Positions 15,735 to 25,053 of a DNA stretch of 38,132 nucleotides are shown here, piece by piece. Positions within the stretch are counted from its first letter, which is position 1. Every line of letters starts with the position of its first letter. The notes under the pieces are model-generated. The model saw only the letters and a list, made by a program, of their open reading frames with translations, was not told the DNA's origin and made no database searches. The stretch spans positions 1 through 38,132 of the forward strand of contig JBGUJH010000148.1 in assembly GCA_045113775.1 (NCBI GenBank). The letters run 5' to 3'. The stretch is from CAG-791 sp045113775 (lineage in GTDB: Bacteria > Bacillota > Clostridia > Lachnospirales > Lachnospiraceae). A program made the translations under genes and the position numbers.

Positions 15735-16751
15735 CTACACGTAGCCCATCACGCCTCTGACCGAGACTTCACCCGTCCCGACTTCTCTGACCGCCGATTC
15801 GTCGTCCGGCTGCACCAGCAGTTCCCCTTCGTCGCTGATGCCCAGAGCGACTCCTTCATAAGGGGATTTGGGATCCAGAACTCTCACTTTTTTGCCCCGG
15901 TTGACCAGTGCGCGCTCATATTCCTCCTTGAGGGGCGCAAGACTCTGAGCCCGGGCGAATTCCTCATAGTATTGCTCGAAATATTTCCACACTTCTGCTG
16001 TCAGCTCCGCTCTTCCAACCGGATGTCCCAGTGCCAAGGCCAGCGATCCGGCTGTTCCGCGGATCTCCTCCGGGAACTGCGTCTGGTTCACGTTCAACCC
16101 GGTCCCGATCACGATATCCCGGATCTCCTTCTCTTCCAGCCGCATCTCTGTCAAAATACCGCAGATCTTACGCCAGCTCCCTTCCTGCGCACTGACTACA
16201 ATGTCGTTCGGCCACTTGATGGCGAATTTGCTCTTCTCACTGTACAGCTCCTCGCAGGCCCTGTAGACTGCGAGTGCCATGACCAGTGTCAGCATCGGCG
16301 CCGTCTCCGGCCTGAAGTCCGGCTTGAGCAGGATGCTCATATAGACATTGACGTCGGGCGGGGAGATCCAGGTACGCCCCCTTCTGCCTTTTCCGGCGGT
16401 CTGCTTGGAGGTCACCGCCAACGTGCCCTGAGGATAACCCTGTTCTGAAAGCATTATTATATCTGCGTTGGTGGAGCCGGTCTCCTCGGAGAAGAACAGG
16501 GGATGGCCTGCCCAGCGGGTCTGAAGTCTCCTCTCCAGCTCCTCCTTGTTGAAGAGATCTCTCCCCTCCACAGAAAGAAGGCGGTACCCCTTATTGGTCA
16601 CCGCCTCGATCGGATAGCCGTCCTCTTTGAGCTTCTTTATGATCTTCCAGACCGCTGTCCGCGAGACGCCCAGCGCCTCGCAGAGCTGCTGCCCGGATAT
16701 GTAATCGTCAGCTTCCCTGAGCTGCCGCAAAACTTCCTGTTTTCTGTCCAT
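15735..16751 (-). CDS. birA: Bifunctional biotin ligase / biotin operon repressor BirA
   Basis: Activates biotin to biotinyl-AMP and attaches it to carboxylase carrier proteins; forms with the DNA-binding domain also repress biotin genes. Residues 1-58 contain a winged helix-turn-helix (SGQQLCEALGVSRTAVWKII). The ligase core has the biotinyl-AMP loop GKGRRGRTW (120-128) and KWPNDI (179-184). A C-terminal SH3-like domain follows (about 285-338). Length 338 aa fits the bifunctional class. It starts 10 bp after the argF stop without a good ribosome binding site, so translation is probably coupled to argF. No biotin biosynthesis gene or BirA operator is visible in the window. Confidence 0.93.
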   Translation of the reverse strand: MDRKQEVLRQLREADDYISGQQLCEALGVSRTAVWKIIKKLKEDGYPIEAVTNKGYRLLSVEGRDLFNKEELERRLQTRWAGHPLFFSEETGSTNADIIMLSEQGYPQGTLAVTSKQTAGKGRRGRTWISPPDVNVYMSILLKPDFRPETAPMLTLVMALAVYRACEELYSEKSKFAIKWPNDIVVSAQEGSWRKICGILTEMRLEEKEIRDIVIGTGLNVNQTQFPEEIRGTAGSLALALGHPVGRAELTAEVWKYFEQYYEEFARAQSLAPLKEEYERALVNRGKKVRVLDPKSPYEGVALGISDEGELLVQPDDESAVREVGTGEVSVRGVMGYV

Positions 16752-16761
16752 CGTGTTTCGT

Positions 16762-17751
16762 TCAGAGTGTTGCCGCCATCACAGCTTTGATCGTGTGCAT
16801 GCGGTTCTCCGCCTCATCAAATACCACTGACTGCGGGCCTTCAAAAACTTCATTTGTCACTTCGAGCTCAGCCATACCGAACTCCTTGAAGATCTGTCTT
16901 CCGATTCCAGTCCCCTGGTCGTGGAAAGCAGGCAGGCAGTGCATGAAGACAGCCTTCTCACCTGCCAGGTCCATCAGTTCTTTCGTGACCTGATAAGGCT
17001 TCATTTCCTGTATTCTCTCAGCCCAGGCTTCCATGGGCTCACCCATGGATACCCACACATCTGTGTACAGGACGTCTGCGTCTTTCGCGCCTTCTCTCGC
17101 GTCCTGAGTCAGGGTGATGCTGCCGCCGCTTGCCGCCGCGATCTCCCGGCAGGTCCTGACCAGCTCTTCATCGGGGAAGTACTTCTTATTCGCGCACAGG
17201 GTGATATGCATGCCCATTTTCGCGCCTGCCACCATCCAGCTGTTTGCCATGTTGTAGCGGCAGTCTCCGAAGAAGCTGAGCTTAATTCCCTTCACATAGC
17301 CGAAATGCTCCCGGATGGTGAGCATGTCAGCCAGCATCTGAGTGGGATGGAATTCATTGGTGAGGCCGTTCCAGACCGGGACTTTGCTGTATTTTGCCAG
17401 CTCCTCGACGATCTCCTGCCCGTAACCGCGGTACTCGATGCCGTCGTACATGCCTGCCAGCACGCGCGCGGTATCCGCGATGCTCTCTTTCTTGCCGATC
17501 TGGGATCCGGAAGGATCCAGGTAAGTCGTGCCCATGCCAAGGTCATGCCCTGCCACTTCAAAAGAGCACCGGGTCCTTGTACTGGTCTTCTCGAAGATCA
17601 GGGCAATGTTCTTACCCTCGCAGATCCTGTGCGGGATTCCCTTCTTCTTCTTGTCCTTGAGATCAGCAGCCAGGTCCAGGAAATATGTGATCTCCTCTTC
17701 GCTGAAATCCAGCAGTTTCAAAAAGTCTCTTCCTTTGAGATTCACAGCCAT
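16762..17751 (-). CDS. argF: Ornithine carbamoyltransferase
   Basis: Forms citrulline from ornithine and carbamoyl phosphate. The 329-aa sequence has the carbamoyl-phosphate motif FEKTSTRTR (53-61), HPTQMLAD (near 136), and the ornithine-site motif FMHCLPAFHD (near 270), which separates it from aspartate carbamoyltransferase. The ATG at 17751 has AAAGGA upstream. It lies between the SPFH gene and birA, with no other arginine or arginine-deiminase gene nearby, so whether it is biosynthetic (ArgF) or catabolic (ArcB) cannot be decided; biosynthetic is the default reading. Confidence 0.93.
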   Translation of the reverse strand: MAVNLKGRDFLKLLDFSEEEITYFLDLAADLKDKKKKGIPHRICEGKNIALIFEKTSTRTRCSFEVAGHDLGMGTTYLDPSGSQIGKKESIADTARVLAGMYDGIEYRGYGQEIVEELAKYSKVPVWNGLTNEFHPTQMLADMLTIREHFGYVKGIKLSFFGDCRYNMANSWMVAGAKMGMHITLCANKKYFPDEELVRTCREIAAASGGSITLTQDAREGAKDADVLYTDVWVSMGEPMEAWAERIQEMKPYQVTKELMDLAGEKAVFMHCLPAFHDQGTGIGRQIFKEFGMAELEVTNEVFEGPQSVVFDEAENRMHTIKAVMAATL

Positions 17752-17773
17752 CGGTTTATTATCCTTTCAAGTG

Positions 17774-18718
17774 TCAGTTCTGTCCGGCGGTTCCTTCGTC
17801 CTTGATGAGTTCCTTTACGGATGCTGCAAGACCGGCGATCCCCTGAATTTCAGAAGGAATGATGATCTTTGTCGCCTTGCCGTCAGCAGCCTGCGTAAAT
17901 GCCTCGAGGCTCTTGATCCTCAGAACTGCCTCATCTGCGCCCGCCTCACGGATCATGCGGATACCGTCTGCGTTAGCCTGCTGCACCTGGCGGATCGCCT
18001 CACTGCGGCCTGCTGCTTCCTGGATCATCTTCTCTTTCTGCGCTTCTGCTGCAAGGATGGTCGCTCTCTTGTCCGCTTCCGCCTGCAGGATCAGGGATTC
18101 TTTCTTACCTTCCGCTACAAGGATGGCGGACTTCTTCTCACCTTCTGCCTTCAGGATGGATTCACGTCTCTCACGCTCTGCCTTCATCTGCTTCTCCATG
18201 GCTTCACGGATCGCAGTAGGAGGAGTGATGTTCTTGAGCTCGACGCGGGTGACCTTGATGCCCCAAGGGTCTGTAGCAACGTCCAGAGATGCTCTCATCT
18301 TGGTGTTGATGATCTCACGGGATGTCAGTGTCTCGTCCAGTTCCATATCACCGATGATATTTCTCAGTGTCGTAGCTGTCAGGTTCTCGATCGCCATGAT
18401 CGGGTTCTCAACGCCGTATGTGAAGAGCTTTGCGTCTGTGATCTGGAAGAAAACGATGGAGTCGATCTGCATCGTTACGTTATCCTTCGTGATAACGGGC
18501 TGGGGAGGGAAATCCACGACCTGCTCCTTGAGGTTGACCCTTCTTGCGATTCTCTCGATGAAGGGGACCTTGAAGTGAAGGCCTACTCCCCAAGTCGCGC
18601 TGTAAGCGCCCAGACGCTCGACAACATAGGCGTGTGCCTGGGGTACGATCTGGATGCAGGATACAGCGATGATCAGTACAATGATTATAAGGACAGCAAT
18701 TGCAATAATTCCGGGCAT
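17774..18718 (-). CDS. SPFH/stomatin-type membrane scaffold protein (QmcA-like)
   Basis: A 314-aa protein with an N-terminal TM helix (residues 4-24, rich in Ile/Val), then a band 7/SPFH domain (about 25-185, including QAHAYVVERLGAYSATW and LKEQVVDFPPQPVITKDN). A long helix follows, built from five 11-residue repeats at 180-234, each starting AE (AERERRESILK, AEGEKKSAILV, and so on). Such hendecads form slightly right-handed coiled coils and are typical of SPFH cage proteins. The family organises membrane microdomains and regulates proteases. It pairs with the nfeD gene just upstream, the classic NfeD-SPFH arrangement. A good AGAGG site precedes the ATG at 18718. Confidence 0.92.
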   Translation of the reverse strand: MPGIIAIAVLIIIVLIIAVSCIQIVPQAHAYVVERLGAYSATWGVGLHFKVPFIERIARRVNLKEQVVDFPPQPVITKDNVTMQIDSIVFFQITDAKLFTYGVENPIMAIENLTATTLRNIIGDMELDETLTSREIINTKMRASLDVATDPWGIKVTRVELKNITPPTAIREAMEKQMKAERERRESILKAEGEKKSAILVAEGKKESLILQAEADKRATILAAEAQKEKMIQEAAGRSEAIRQVQQANADGIRMIREAGADEAVLRIKSLEAFTQAADGKATKIIIPSEIQGIAGLAASVKELIKDEGTAGQN

Positions 18719-18758
18719 AATGTTTACCTCTTTTCTTTTATGAACTGTCAGTTACATA

Positions 18759-18807
18759 TTTAAAGCTCGCAGAGCGAGCCGCTGCGCCGCCTGAAGAGGC
18801 GGGAGAC
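18759..18807 (-). repeat. Dispersed leader hairpin repeat, copy C (upstream of the SPFH gene)
   Basis: On the transcript, GTCTCCCGCCTCTTCAGGCG forms one hairpin, followed by the core GCGGCTCGCTCTGCGAGC hairpin. It fills half of the gap between nfeD and the SPFH gene. The first part matches the repeat at the window start (56-80). Confidence 0.7.
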
Positions 18808-18821
18808 TTCTCTTTTGGTCG

Positions 18822-19283
18822 TTATTCTGCTGTTTCCGGACTGTTGATCCTCTTCCCGACAATGAGCTTTACTCCTTCGATCGCCCTGACCATGACGATC
18901 TCATCCTTTTCGATCACGTGCTCAGGGTTGACAGAGCGCGCCGTCCACTCCTGTCCGTTGATCTGAACAGTACCTGTGCTGCGCAGGTTGTCGATCTTTT
19001 CCGTGACAACAGCTTCCTGTCCGATCAGACTGTCAGCATTTGTCGCTACCGTTCCCTTGTGAAGCATCTTGACGGCCATCGGCCTTGTCAGAAGAAGCAG
19101 TACTGCAGATCCTGCGAGAAACAGTGCCACCTGCAGCCATACCGGTCCGCCCGCTACTGCGCACAGCAGCGCGATCAGGGCTCCCCCGGCAAACCAGATC
19201 GTCGTAAGCGTTGATGTCGCAAACTCTATCAGTAAAAGAAGCGCTATGGCGATCAGCCAAAACTGTATCATATTGAGTGACAT
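18822..19283 (-). CDS. NfeD-family membrane protein
   Basis: A short NfeD (153 aa). Two or three TM segments occupy residues 6-70 (IAIALLLLIEFATST, WFAGGALIALLCAVAGG, LQVALFLAGSAVLLLL). A cytosolic or periplasmic OB-fold domain follows at about 80-148 (LIGQEAVVTEKIDNL, TGTVQINGQEWTARS). Proteins of this class lack the ClpP-like protease part and work with the neighbouring SPFH protein. The ribosome binding site AAAGGAGGTG is near perfect. It is probably the first gene of the transcript running through the SPFH gene, argF and birA. Confidence 0.9.
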   Translation of the reverse strand: MSLNMIQFWLIAIALLLLIEFATSTLTTIWFAGGALIALLCAVAGGPVWLQVALFLAGSAVLLLLTRPMAVKMLHKGTVATNADSLIGQEAVVTEKIDNLRSTGTVQINGQEWTARSVNPEHVIEKDEIVMVRAIEGVKLIVGKRINSPETAE

Positions 19284-19395
19284 ATAAACACCTCCTTTGG
19301 CGATCCGCGGATTATCCGGCTGGATTATAACGTATATCCAGTCGCTTCCTCAGCATTCGTTTTACGGCAACCCGCTCTCCGTGCTGAATAGTTAC

Positions 19396-19423
19396 AATAT
19401 AGCATATACAAACGAACTTTCAA
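19396..19423 (-). promoter_or_regulatory. Candidate promoter for nfeD-SPFH
   Basis: On the minus strand TTGAAA (19423-19418) and TATATT (19401-19396) are 16 bases apart, in the AT-rich gap between the methylase gene and nfeD. The remaining sequence of this 258-bp gap shows only short palindromes. Confidence 0.45.
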
Positions 19424-19541
19424 GTAATTTTGTCTTCTGCCAAATCCCGTGGGTCTCTCAGCTGCCGGACTTCTGCAGCTGCATCGGGCAGCCAAATGGC
19501 TGTCATGCATTCGTCATTAAATCAGTCGGCTCTTCTTACAA

Positions 19542-20336
19542 TCAGCTCCTTCTTCTCTGTCTCGCCCCTTCGAACAGAAGAATGCCGGCTGCCATGGCTG
19601 CATTGAGAGACTCTATATTTCCCTGCATGGGGATGTGAACGCGCGCGGTCGCCGCGTCTGCCGCTTCATCAGTCAGCCCGTTCCCCTCATTTCCGATCAA
19701 AAAGGCACAAGCTCCTGTGCAGTCGGCTTCGTCGTAAGGCTTGCTCGCCCGCAAGTGCGCCGCATATACTGCAATGCCGTTCTCTTCCCTGAGTCTGTGA
19801 ATCTCTTCGACCAGGTCATCGGTATACAGGAAAGGAACGCGGAAGATTGCGCTCATTGTCGCCCTCACAGTCTTGGGGTTGAAGAGATCAACCGTGTCCC
19901 TGCTCATCAGGACTCCTGTCACGCCGGCAGCCTCTGCAGTCCGCATCATGGTTCCGAGATTTCCGGGATCCTGTATGTTCTCGAGAAGAAGCAGCAGCGG
20001 TTTGCTTTTATTCTCATCACCAAGCAAGTCAGTTCTTTCATAGGAAGGCATCTTTGCCACGCAGAGCACACCCTGTGGTGTATCCGTGTCAGAAATCTTC
20101 TGCATGATCTGGGGAGTGATGATCGTTATGTCCTCCTGTGAGGCTCCGCCGAGTTTATCCTCAAGAAACTCTTCTGTCATGTAGATTTCCTTAAGAAACT
20201 CCCTCGGAGTATCTCTGTAGAGCCGCTCGCCTTCCAGAATGAAAGCCTGTTCTTCTCTTCTGCTCTTTGCCTTTTTGCGCAGGTTCGTCAGTCTCTTGAC
20301 CCGCGGGTTTGATGCTGATGTGATTTTCTCTATCAT
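19542..20336 (-). CDS. SpoU/TrmH-family RNA 2'-O-methyltransferase
   Basis: SAM-dependent 2'-O-ribose methylation of rRNA or tRNA. The 264-aa protein starts with a substrate-binding domain (about 1-100, including ITSASNPRVKRLTNLRKK and FILEGERLY). The SPOUT knot follows with its three conserved motifs: NIQDPGNLGTMMRTAEAAG, FLIGNEGNGL and HIPMQGNIESLNAAMAAG. ATG 20336 is chosen because GAGG lies five bases upstream; a longer reading from 20375 begins at a codon without a ribosome binding site. The class resembles the 23S rRNA methyltransferases of the YsgA/TsnR type, but the exact target is not readable. It lies after pfkA and a terminator. Confidence 0.88.
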   Translation of the reverse strand: MIEKITSASNPRVKRLTNLRKKAKSRREEQAFILEGERLYRDTPREFLKEIYMTEEFLEDKLGGASQEDITIITPQIMQKISDTDTPQGVLCVAKMPSYERTDLLGDENKSKPLLLLLENIQDPGNLGTMMRTAEAAGVTGVLMSRDTVDLFNPKTVRATMSAIFRVPFLYTDDLVEEIHRLREENGIAVYAAHLRASKPYDEADCTGACAFLIGNEGNGLTDEAADAATARVHIPMQGNIESLNAAMAAGILLFEGARQRRRS

Positions 20337-20379
20337 ACTTTCCTCTGTGTGCAAAACTGTTACGAAATTATACAAGAAA

Positions 20380-20411
20380 ACAGGCCGGACGAATCCCTTC
20401 GCCCGGCCTGT
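20380..20411 (-). terminator. Rho-independent terminator of pfkA
   Basis: On the minus strand ACAGGCCGGGCGAA pairs with TTCGTCCGGCCTGT (one mismatch), followed by TTTCTTG. It is 22 bases after the pfkA stop. A TATAAT hexamer immediately downstream (20372-20367) may be the -10 box for the methylase gene, but no good -35 box is seen. Confidence 0.75.
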
Positions 20412-20432
20412 ATGAAAAACATTTTAATGAGA

Positions 20433-21401
20433 TCAGATATGCTGGCTGATCTGGTACTCGTATTCCGAGATGTTCTTGGTCATCGCAAGCGCTTCTTCGA
20501 TATCCAGGTCAACAAACTGTCCGTTCCTGTAGCAGATCACGCGGTTTGTCTTGCCCTGTACCAGAATATCTGCGGCATATGCGCCCATGATGGAGGCATA
20601 ATAACGGTCTTTACAAGTGGGAGATCCGCCTCGCTGCATGTAGCCCAGGATTGTAGCACGGGTCTCAATGCCTGTCGCGGCCTCGATCCTTCTTGCCATG
20701 GAAGTGGAATGGCCGATACCCTCTGCATTGATGATCAGATGGTGCTTCTTGCCGATCCTTCTGTTGATAATGATATGGTCGACGATCTTCTGCTCGTCAT
20801 AGTCGTATTTCTCGGGGAGCAGGATATCCTCCGCGCCGTTCGCGACGCCGCACCAGAGTGCGATGTAGCCGGCGTGGCGGCCCATGACCTCGATGATACT
20901 GCATCTCTCATGTGAGGAAGAAGTATCCTTGACTTTGTCGATCGCTTCCATAGCGGTGTTGACAGCTGTGTCAAAACCGATAGTGTAATCCGTGCAAGTG
21001 ATATCAAGGTCGATCGTACCGGGAATGCCGATCGTGTTGATGCCATGACGGGAAAGCGCCTGAGCGCCGCGGTAAGATCCGTCGCCGCCGATGACAACGA
21101 TTCCGTCGATACCGTGCTTCCTGCAGATATCAGCCGCCTTCTGCTGTACTTCCTCTTCCTTGAATTCGGGGCATCTCGCTGTTCCGAGAATTGTGCCGCC
21201 CTGATGGATGATGCCGGCAACATCAATGGACTTCATCTCTTTAAACTCTTCGTTCAGAAGGCCCTTGTAACCTCTCTGAATTCCGATCACCTTGCACTTA
21301 TTGTACATAGCTTCTCTGGCAACCGCACGGATTGCCGCATTCATACCGGGCGAGTCTCCGCCGCTGGTCAATACGCCAATTTGTCTTATTTCTTTAGCCA
21401 T
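20433..21401 (-). CDS. pfkA: ATP-dependent 6-phosphofructokinase
   Basis: Phosphorylates fructose-6-phosphate to fructose-1,6-bisphosphate, the committed step of glycolysis. The 322-aa length and motifs match bacterial PfkA: TSGGDSPGMNAAIR (12-25), GGDGS (105-109), PGTID with catalytic D131 (127-131), TIGFDTA, EVMGRHAGY, and QRGG near 250. Glycine in GGDGS and PGTID indicates ATP rather than pyrophosphate as donor. The ATG at 21401 has GCGGAGG eight bases upstream. It follows dnaE, an arrangement common in Clostridia. Confidence 0.96.
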   Translation of the reverse strand: MAKEIRQIGVLTSGGDSPGMNAAIRAVAREAMYNKCKVIGIQRGYKGLLNEEFKEMKSIDVAGIIHQGGTILGTARCPEFKEEEVQQKAADICRKHGIDGIVVIGGDGSYRGAQALSRHGINTIGIPGTIDLDITCTDYTIGFDTAVNTAMEAIDKVKDTSSSHERCSIIEVMGRHAGYIALWCGVANGAEDILLPEKYDYDEQKIVDHIIINRRIGKKHHLIINAEGIGHSTSMARRIEAATGIETRATILGYMQRGGSPTCKDRYYASIMGAYAADILVQGKTNRVICYRNGQFVDLDIEEALAMTKNISEYEYQISQHI

Positions 21402-21461
21402 AACTGGTGCCTCCGCATCCTCAAGGATTCAATCAAGGGTTAACAAAACCTATACGTTATT

Positions 21462-21490
21462 ATTTTATCCTATTATGCGTTTCAATGCAA
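21462..21490 (-). promoter_or_regulatory. Candidate promoter of pfkA
   Basis: In the AT-rich dnaE-pfkA gap the minus strand has TTGCAT (21490-21485) and TAAAAT (21467-21462) separated by 17 bases, about 60 bases before the pfkA start. Confidence 0.4.
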
Positions 21491-21499
21491 TTATTCTCG

Positions 21500-24400
21500 T
21501 CACGCCAGTATAACATTCTTCTCCCCGAAGCGCGAAGAGAGCACCCTTACCAGGGCTTCGTCAGCCCTTACTCCCTGCCCTGCGGGAAGCTCCTTGCGAA
21601 GCCCGGGATTCTGAATAAAGATCACTACTTTGTCGCGTCCGCCGTGCTCGTCGATGATCCTCCGCAGGTCCGCTGCTCCCTGCTTATAGGAGTCTGTGTC
21701 CGCAAAGCGGATCCAGAGTTTGCGGGGCACAGCGTCAAAAGGAATGACCTTCTCGCAGATCAGTTTTCCGTCCCGCTCCTCCTCCAGGGAGACTCTTCCG
21801 CTCAGGAATACTTTGCCGTCTTCCTCGAGCTTCTCGCTCTCCTTTTCATAGGTATTAGGGAATACAATGACCTCCATGGTGCCGGTCATGTCCTCGACGT
21901 CGAGAAAAGCCATGACTTTGTTGTTTTTGGTATATTTCACTTTTTTGGCAGAGATCATGCCGCCGATCACAGCCTTGTCACCGTCCCGGACCCTGGTCGT
22001 ACCCGTCTCTTCGTCCAGAAGGAAGTCCGAGATTCGGTTCGTGATGTGGCTCTTCCACAGGCCCATGTAATCCTCCAGCGGATGCCCGCTGACATAGATG
22101 CCCAGCACTTCCTTTTCGAAAGCCAGTTTGAGCTCCCTCGGGTACTCGCCTATATCGGGCATGGCGATGACATAATCCTGCTTGTCCTCTTCGTCCGCGA
22201 AGTCAAAGAGCGACATCTGCCCCGCCATGTCGTTCTTGCGGGAGCTCTGCAGGTCGTCCATCATCCGCATGTAGACGCTCATCAGCTGCTTGCGGGACGC
22301 CCCCAGGCAGTCCAGAGCGCCCGCTTTGATGAAGTTCTCGATGACCCTCTTGTTGACCTCGCGGTCCTTAAGGATCATGCGCGACAGGAAATCATGAAGG
22401 TCGCGGAAAGGCCCGCGCTCTTTTCTCTCTCGGATCACCGCGTCGATCACAGGTCTGCCGACTCCCTTGATCGCGGTCAGGCCGTAGCGGATCGCGCCGC
22501 CCGATACCGAGAATCCTGCTTCTCCCTCGTTGATGTCCGGAGGCAGTAAGCGGATCCCCATACTCCTGCATGTCAAAATATAGCCGGCCACCTTGTTGGG
22601 AAAATCAATGACCGAGGTCATAAGAGCCGCCATGAACTCTGTGGGATAGTAATATTTCAGCCAGGCCGTCTGGTAGGCGACCACGGCGTAGCAGGCAGCG
22701 TGGGACTTGTTGAAGGCGTACTTGGCAAAATCCATCATCGTGTCATAGATGTGGGACGCCACAGCCGCGTCGATCCCCTTGGAGACGCAGCCGGGCACGC
22801 CCTCTTCGGGATTGCCGTAGATGAAGTTCCTGCGCTCCTGCTCCATCACCTTCTGCTTCTTTTTGGACATGGCGCGGCGCACCAGGTCGCTTCGGCCCAG
22901 TGTGTAGCCGCCGAGGTCCCGCACGATCTGCATGACCTGCTCCTGGTAGACGATACACCCGTAGGTGGGTTCCAGAATTGATTCGAGTTCCTTGGTATCA
23001 TAGGTGATCTTGTCAGGATTTTTCTTGCCGTATATGTACTTGGGAATGAAATCCATGGGACCGGGCCTGTAGAGCGAGATCCCTGCGATGACATCTTCGA
23101 AGCTCTCGGGATGGAGTTCCTTCATGAATCCCTGCATGCCGCCGGATTCGAGCTGGAACACGCCGTCTGTCCTTCCCGTCGAGATCGAGGCGTAGACCGC
23201 CGGGTCCGCGTAGTCCAGATTGGCCAGATTTACGGGATATCCGATAGGATTTTCCGTCACGCGCGCTTTCTCCCCGCCGAGGGAAGGCTCGTAGGAGGGA
23301 TAGGCGCCGCCAGCCTCTTCAATAGAGCGGTTCGCCATATTCACGGCGTTCTGGATGACCGTCAGCGTGCGAAGGCCCAGAAAGTCCATTTTCAGAAGGC
23401 CCAGCTCCTCTATGGTCGTCATGGTGAACTGGGTCGTCACCGATCCGTCCGCCGCTCTGGCCAGAGGCACCAGGTCCTCCGCCGGCTCCGAACAGATGAC
23501 GACGCCCGCCGCGTGAACGCTGCTGTGCCTGGGCAGTCCCTCCAGCTTCTTGCTCATGTCGATGAGCTTCATGATCCGCTCATCCTCTTCATAAGCCTTC
23601 CTCAGCTCCGGATTCTGTTTCAGAGCCTTGTCCAGCGTCATATTCAGCTCCGCAGGCACCATCTTGGAGATCGAGTCCACAAATCCGTAGGGCAGGTCCA
23701 TAACGCGCCCTACGTCCCGGATCACGCCCTTTGCGGCCAGCGTTCCGAAAGTGATGATCTGCATGACCTTGTCCCGCCCGTACTTGTTCGTGACGTAGTC
23801 GATGACTTCGCCCCTTCGCTCGAAGCCGAAGTCCACGTCGATATCGGGCATGGAGACGCGCTCCGGGTTCAGGAAGCGCTCAAAGAGCAGGTTGTACTTG
23901 ATGGGATCAATATCTGTGATATGCAGGCAGTACGCGACGATGCTTCCCGCCGCGCTCCCTCTTCCGGGGCCGACCATGATGTCGTGCTCCCTGGAGAAAT
24001 TGATGTAGTCCCATACGATCAGGAAATAGTCCACGTAGCCCATCTGGCGGATCGTGTTCAGCTCGTACTCCAGCCTCTGCCTGAGAGTCCCGTCGTCATC
24101 CGGATACCTCTCCTTCATTCCGTCGTCGCAGAGCTTGTTCAGATACGTCCAGGAGTCATATCCTTCCGGCACTTCGAAGTGCGGGAGCTTCGTGACGCCG
24201 AACTCGATGTCGACGTTGCAGCGGTCCGCAATACGGTGCGTGTTGTCCAGCGCCTCCTGCGCATAGGGAAACAGTGCGCGCATCTCCGACTCGCTCTTGA
24301 CAAAGAACTGCCCGCCGGGGTACCGCATCCGGTTCTCATCCGCGAGCTTCTTGCCCGTCTGAATGCACAGCAAAATATCGTGCGCCTCCACGTCGTCGGC

Positions 24401-25033
24401 GTACGTATAGTGAATATCGTTGGTCGCGATCAGCGGGATCCGCAGGCGCTTGCTCATAGCCATGAGCGCCATGTTCACCTTCTGCTGGTCCTGATAGCCG
24501 TGGTCCTGCAGCTCCAGGAAGAAATTTCCCTTCCCGAAGATATCCTGATACTTGAGGGCTGCCTTGTCCGCTGCGGGCAGGTCATCCCTGACGATGTTCC
24601 TGGCGATCTCACCGGCCAGGCATGCGCTGGACGCGATGATCCCCTCGTGGAACTCCCGCAGAAGCTCTTCGTCCACTCTGGGTTTGTAGTAGTAGCCTTC
24701 CGTGAAGGAGCGGCTCACTATTTTCATCAGGTTGGCGTAGCCCTTGTTGTTCTCCGCCAGAAGGATCAGGTGATAGTAGCGGTCTTCGCCCGCTCCCTGC
24801 TCCCTGTCAAATCTTGAGCCGGGAGCCACATAGACCTCGCAGCCGATGATGGGCTTGATGCCGGCTTCTTTGCAGGCTTTATAAAAATCGATCACGCCGT
24901 ACATGACGCCGTGATCGGTTATGGCCGCGCTGTCCATGCCAAGTTCTTTGACGCGCTTAACATATTCTTTGATCTTATTGGAGCCGTCCAGCAGCGAATA
25001 CTCGGTGTGGACGTGCAGATGTGTAAAAGCCAT
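21500..25033 (-). CDS. dnaE: DNA polymerase III alpha subunit DnaE
   Basis: Replicative C-family polymerase (DnaE type, not PolC: no exonuclease insertion is seen). At 1177 aa it has an N-terminal PHP domain with HLHVHTEYSLLDG (6-18) and ITDHGVMYG. The palm follows with GPGRGSAAGSIVAYCL and the catalytic aspartates in PDIDVDF (about 395-401). Then come fingers, a tandem helix-hairpin-helix region (VSGGAIRYGLTAIKGVG, near 830) and an OB domain near 980-1080 (ISAKKVKYTKNNKVMAFLDVED). In Bacillota that also carry PolC, DnaE extends primers or performs translesion synthesis. It is 20 bp downstream of ispD. Confidence 0.96.
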   Translation of the reverse strand: MAFTHLHVHTEYSLLDGSNKIKEYVKRVKELGMDSAAITDHGVMYGVIDFYKACKEAGIKPIIGCEVYVAPGSRFDREQGAGEDRYYHLILLAENNKGYANLMKIVSRSFTEGYYYKPRVDEELLREFHEGIIASSACLAGEIARNIVRDDLPAADKAALKYQDIFGKGNFFLELQDHGYQDQQKVNMALMAMSKRLRIPLIATNDIHYTYADDVEAHDILLCIQTGKKLADENRMRYPGGQFFVKSESEMRALFPYAQEALDNTHRIADRCNVDIEFGVTKLPHFEVPEGYDSWTYLNKLCDDGMKERYPDDDGTLRQRLEYELNTIRQMGYVDYFLIVWDYINFSREHDIMVGPGRGSAAGSIVAYCLHITDIDPIKYNLLFERFLNPERVSMPDIDVDFGFERRGEVIDYVTNKYGRDKVMQIITFGTLAAKGVIRDVGRVMDLPYGFVDSISKMVPAELNMTLDKALKQNPELRKAYEEDERIMKLIDMSKKLEGLPRHSSVHAAGVVICSEPAEDLVPLARAADGSVTTQFTMTTIEELGLLKMDFLGLRTLTVIQNAVNMANRSIEEAGGAYPSYEPSLGGEKARVTENPIGYPVNLANLDYADPAVYASISTGRTDGVFQLESGGMQGFMKELHPESFEDVIAGISLYRPGPMDFIPKYIYGKKNPDKITYDTKELESILEPTYGCIVYQEQVMQIVRDLGGYTLGRSDLVRRAMSKKKQKVMEQERRNFIYGNPEEGVPGCVSKGIDAAVASHIYDTMMDFAKYAFNKSHAACYAVVAYQTAWLKYYYPTEFMAALMTSVIDFPNKVAGYILTCRSMGIRLLPPDINEGEAGFSVSGGAIRYGLTAIKGVGRPVIDAVIRERKERGPFRDLHDFLSRMILKDREVNKRVIENFIKAGALDCLGASRKQLMSVYMRMMDDLQSSRKNDMAGQMSLFDFADEEDKQDYVIAMPDIGEYPRELKLAFEKEVLGIYVSGHPLEDYMGLWKSHITNRISDFLLDEETGTTRVRDGDKAVIGGMISAKKVKYTKNNKVMAFLDVEDMTGTMEVIVFPNTYEKESEKLEEDGKVFLSGRVSLEEERDGKLICEKVIPFDAVPRKLWIRFADTDSYKQGAADLRRIIDEHGGRDKVVIFIQNPGLRKELPAGQGVRADEALVRVLSSRFGEKNVILA

Positions 25034-25053
25034 ACTGCCTCGCTTTCAGCCGC

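Noticed and set aside
16762..17751. Arginine deiminase (catabolic) operon
   Set aside because: Only the carbamoyltransferase gene is present; no arcA, arcC or arcD is nearby.
23111..24817. Long plus-strand open frame opposite dnaE
   Set aside because: It is antisense to a clear DNA polymerase III alpha gene and arises from its codon bias; the translation has no recognisable domain.
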